From positions 2,666,001-2,730,000 of the forward strand of contig OX337228.1 of assembly GCA_946965045.2 (NCBI GenBank): 64,000 bases of DNA. Reading direction: 5' to 3'. Numbering within the stretch: position 1 is the stretch's first letter; each line of letters begins with the position of its first letter. The notes below the pieces were generated by a model. That model was not told where the DNA came from. It was given only the letters and a program-made list of their open reading frames with translations, and made no database searches. This DNA is from Epithemia pelagica. Its lineage: Eukaryota > Bacillariophyta > Bacillariophyceae > Surirellales > Surirellaceae. Both the position numbers and the translations under genes were made by a program. Below are positions 63,043 through 64,000 of this stretch, piece after piece.

Positions 63043-64000
63043 ATGTTGGCGACCATCATGATTAGCCCTGGATCCAGTTGCCTGGAAGGAGAAGATATAG
63101 GAGACCAGTGGATAAGAGAGTCAAGTATGATCCACCTATTTGCCGTGTTTGTCTTCTTCCTCCTCTGGAAACTACATAGGTGTCTTGGACGCACGCTGTT
63201 TGATGACATACTTGATAAATCTTCTTTCGCACGACAGGATGTCACGTCCTTGAATGGCAGTGTCAACTCTGTGGAAACCAACAAACAAGCAAGAATATCC
63301 AACTCTGAACAGATAACGATATCAAATGATTTGTGGCTTCAAAAGGAAGCTTCAGAGTCCACATCGGCTGAGAGGTCAAGATTCTTTGCTGCCAAAGGGG
63401 ACCAGGCAGCAAAATCTCTTCAACTGTACCTAAGTTGGCGAAAGCAATATTTCCTACTGGAGCAGGATATTGAGTATACGCCAACTGGAAATGAAGATCA
63501 AGACACCTGGAATATCTCAACACGTCTGGCATGTAAGATTCACAATGTCAAGAAGGAGGTTACGTTACCCCAATTTGTCAGAACCCACAAGTTGCCAACA
63601 TCCGATGGTGATCTTCGTGATGATCAAGGAGCTCGTATCTTTCATGTGACACCTGGTCGTATCGATGAGCGTTTGTGTGCAACGCCTACGTACGCAACTG
63701 CTCTGGCGATTTATCTCGACAAGAAATTGAGCCGTGAATCACTGGAAAAGATTGCGGTTGTTCTGGATGTTCGAGGTGGAATGGGATGGCGAAACTTGAA
63801 TGCTGCAAGTCAACTTCCCTTTATTCAGCACACATGTAGACTTCTTCTTGCAATGTTCCCGGAGCGCTTGTCAAGAGCCATTGTGTACCCCATTCCTGCT
63901 AGTTTTGTATGGTTGTGGTCCATTGCCTCGCGGTGCATTGATCCAAAAACAAGAAACAAGATCGGGGTGCTATCAGGCACTGCAACCATTCGAGCAAGGC
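63043..64000 (+). CDS. SEC14/CRAL-TRIO lipid-transfer-like protein, 5' part (runs off window)
   Basis: A frame opens at the ATG at 63043 (MLATIMISPGSSC; a second ATG at 63058) and stays open to the window end, at least 319 codons. A hydrophobic segment at about residues 30-42 (IHLFAVFVFFLLWKL) could be a membrane anchor. The CRAL-TRIO domain begins around residue 190: ARIFHVTPGRID, KIAVVLDVRGGMGWRNLNAA, LLLAMFPERLSRAIVYPIPASFVWLWSIA. The family binds and transfers phospholipids or other small lipids. A CRAL-TRIO N-terminal helix region (QAAKSLQLYLSWRKQYF) precedes it. The 3' end and any further domain are outside the window. Confidence 0.75.
   Translation, partial: MLATIMISPGSSCLEGEDIGDQWIRESSMIHLFAVFVFFLLWKLHRCLGRTLFDDILDKSSFARQDVTSLNGSVNSVETNKQARISNSEQITISNDLWLQKEASESTSAERSRFFAAKGDQAAKSLQLYLSWRKQYFLLEQDIEYTPTGNEDQDTWNISTRLACKIHNVKKEVTLPQFVRTHKLPTSDGDLRDDQGARIFHVTPGRIDERLCATPTYATALAIYLDKKLSRESLEKIAVVLDVRGGMGWRNLNAASQLPFIQHTCRLLLAMFPERLSRAIVYPIPASFVWLWSIASRCIDPKTRNKIGVLSGTATIRAR

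Overview
The window is nuclear DNA from a photosynthetic stramenopile, most probably a diatom. Nuclear genes for plastid-type proteins begin with a signal peptide followed by a diatom-like cleavage motif (residues AFQS in triosephosphate isomerase, AFVP in acetolactate synthase). The introns are few and short, with strong GTAAGT, GTGAGT, GTACGT or GTATGT donors. Genes are closely packed and often divergent. The Copia retrotransposon has the protease and integrase style typical of diatom elements. The species cannot be named from sequence alone.

Positions 1-51,000 are host euchromatin with about 26 genes: an ankyrin protein, MCM10, glycine cleavage H protein and a plastid-type triosephosphate isomerase (divergent pair), an unknown acidic 630-aa protein, a one-helix membrane protein, an Acl4-like TPR chaperone, a membrane-anchored GH94-like protein divergent from histone H2A.Z, a thylakoid-lumen-like coiled-coil protein, PRP31, EMC2, a plastid or lumen unknown, MDP-1 phosphatase, CIAO1, a SPRY protein, HMG-CoA lyase, an hnRNP-F/H-like RNA-binding protein, a small membrane protein, acetolactate synthase, CCT5, an interrupted carrier-like reading frame, a secreted unknown, presequence protease and an LPA1-like plastid protein. 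Most are housekeeping genes (replication, chromatin, splicing, chaperones, Fe-S assembly, amino-acid metabolism). They share divergent promoters but form no obvious pathway cluster. Exon joins were checked by frame arithmetic and by continuity of family motifs.

Positions 51,000-62,700 are a block of mobile DNA. It starts with a complete Ty1/copia element with unusually short 81-bp LTRs (51,037-57,728), whose single gag-pol frame is cut by three stop codons. Next comes an unfamiliar transposon-like locus (about 57,850-61,925) with a roughly 1,060-codon frame broken by one TAA and a small convergent ORF. It ends with a 621-bp non-autonomous inverted-repeat element (62,088-62,708). Two further MITE-like elements lie in the host part, at 10,201-10,687 and about 23,181-23,640.

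Positions 63,043-64,000 hold the 5' part of a SEC14/CRAL-TRIO gene that runs off the window.

The most notable observations are: the three stops in gag-pol that all fit Trp codons changed by one G-to-A; the unfamiliar 58-61.8 kb element; a MITE that abuts a start codon; two perfect TGACGTCA sites between the photorespiratory H-protein gene and plastid-type TPI; and an H2A.Z gene whose first coding exon is only the ATG.
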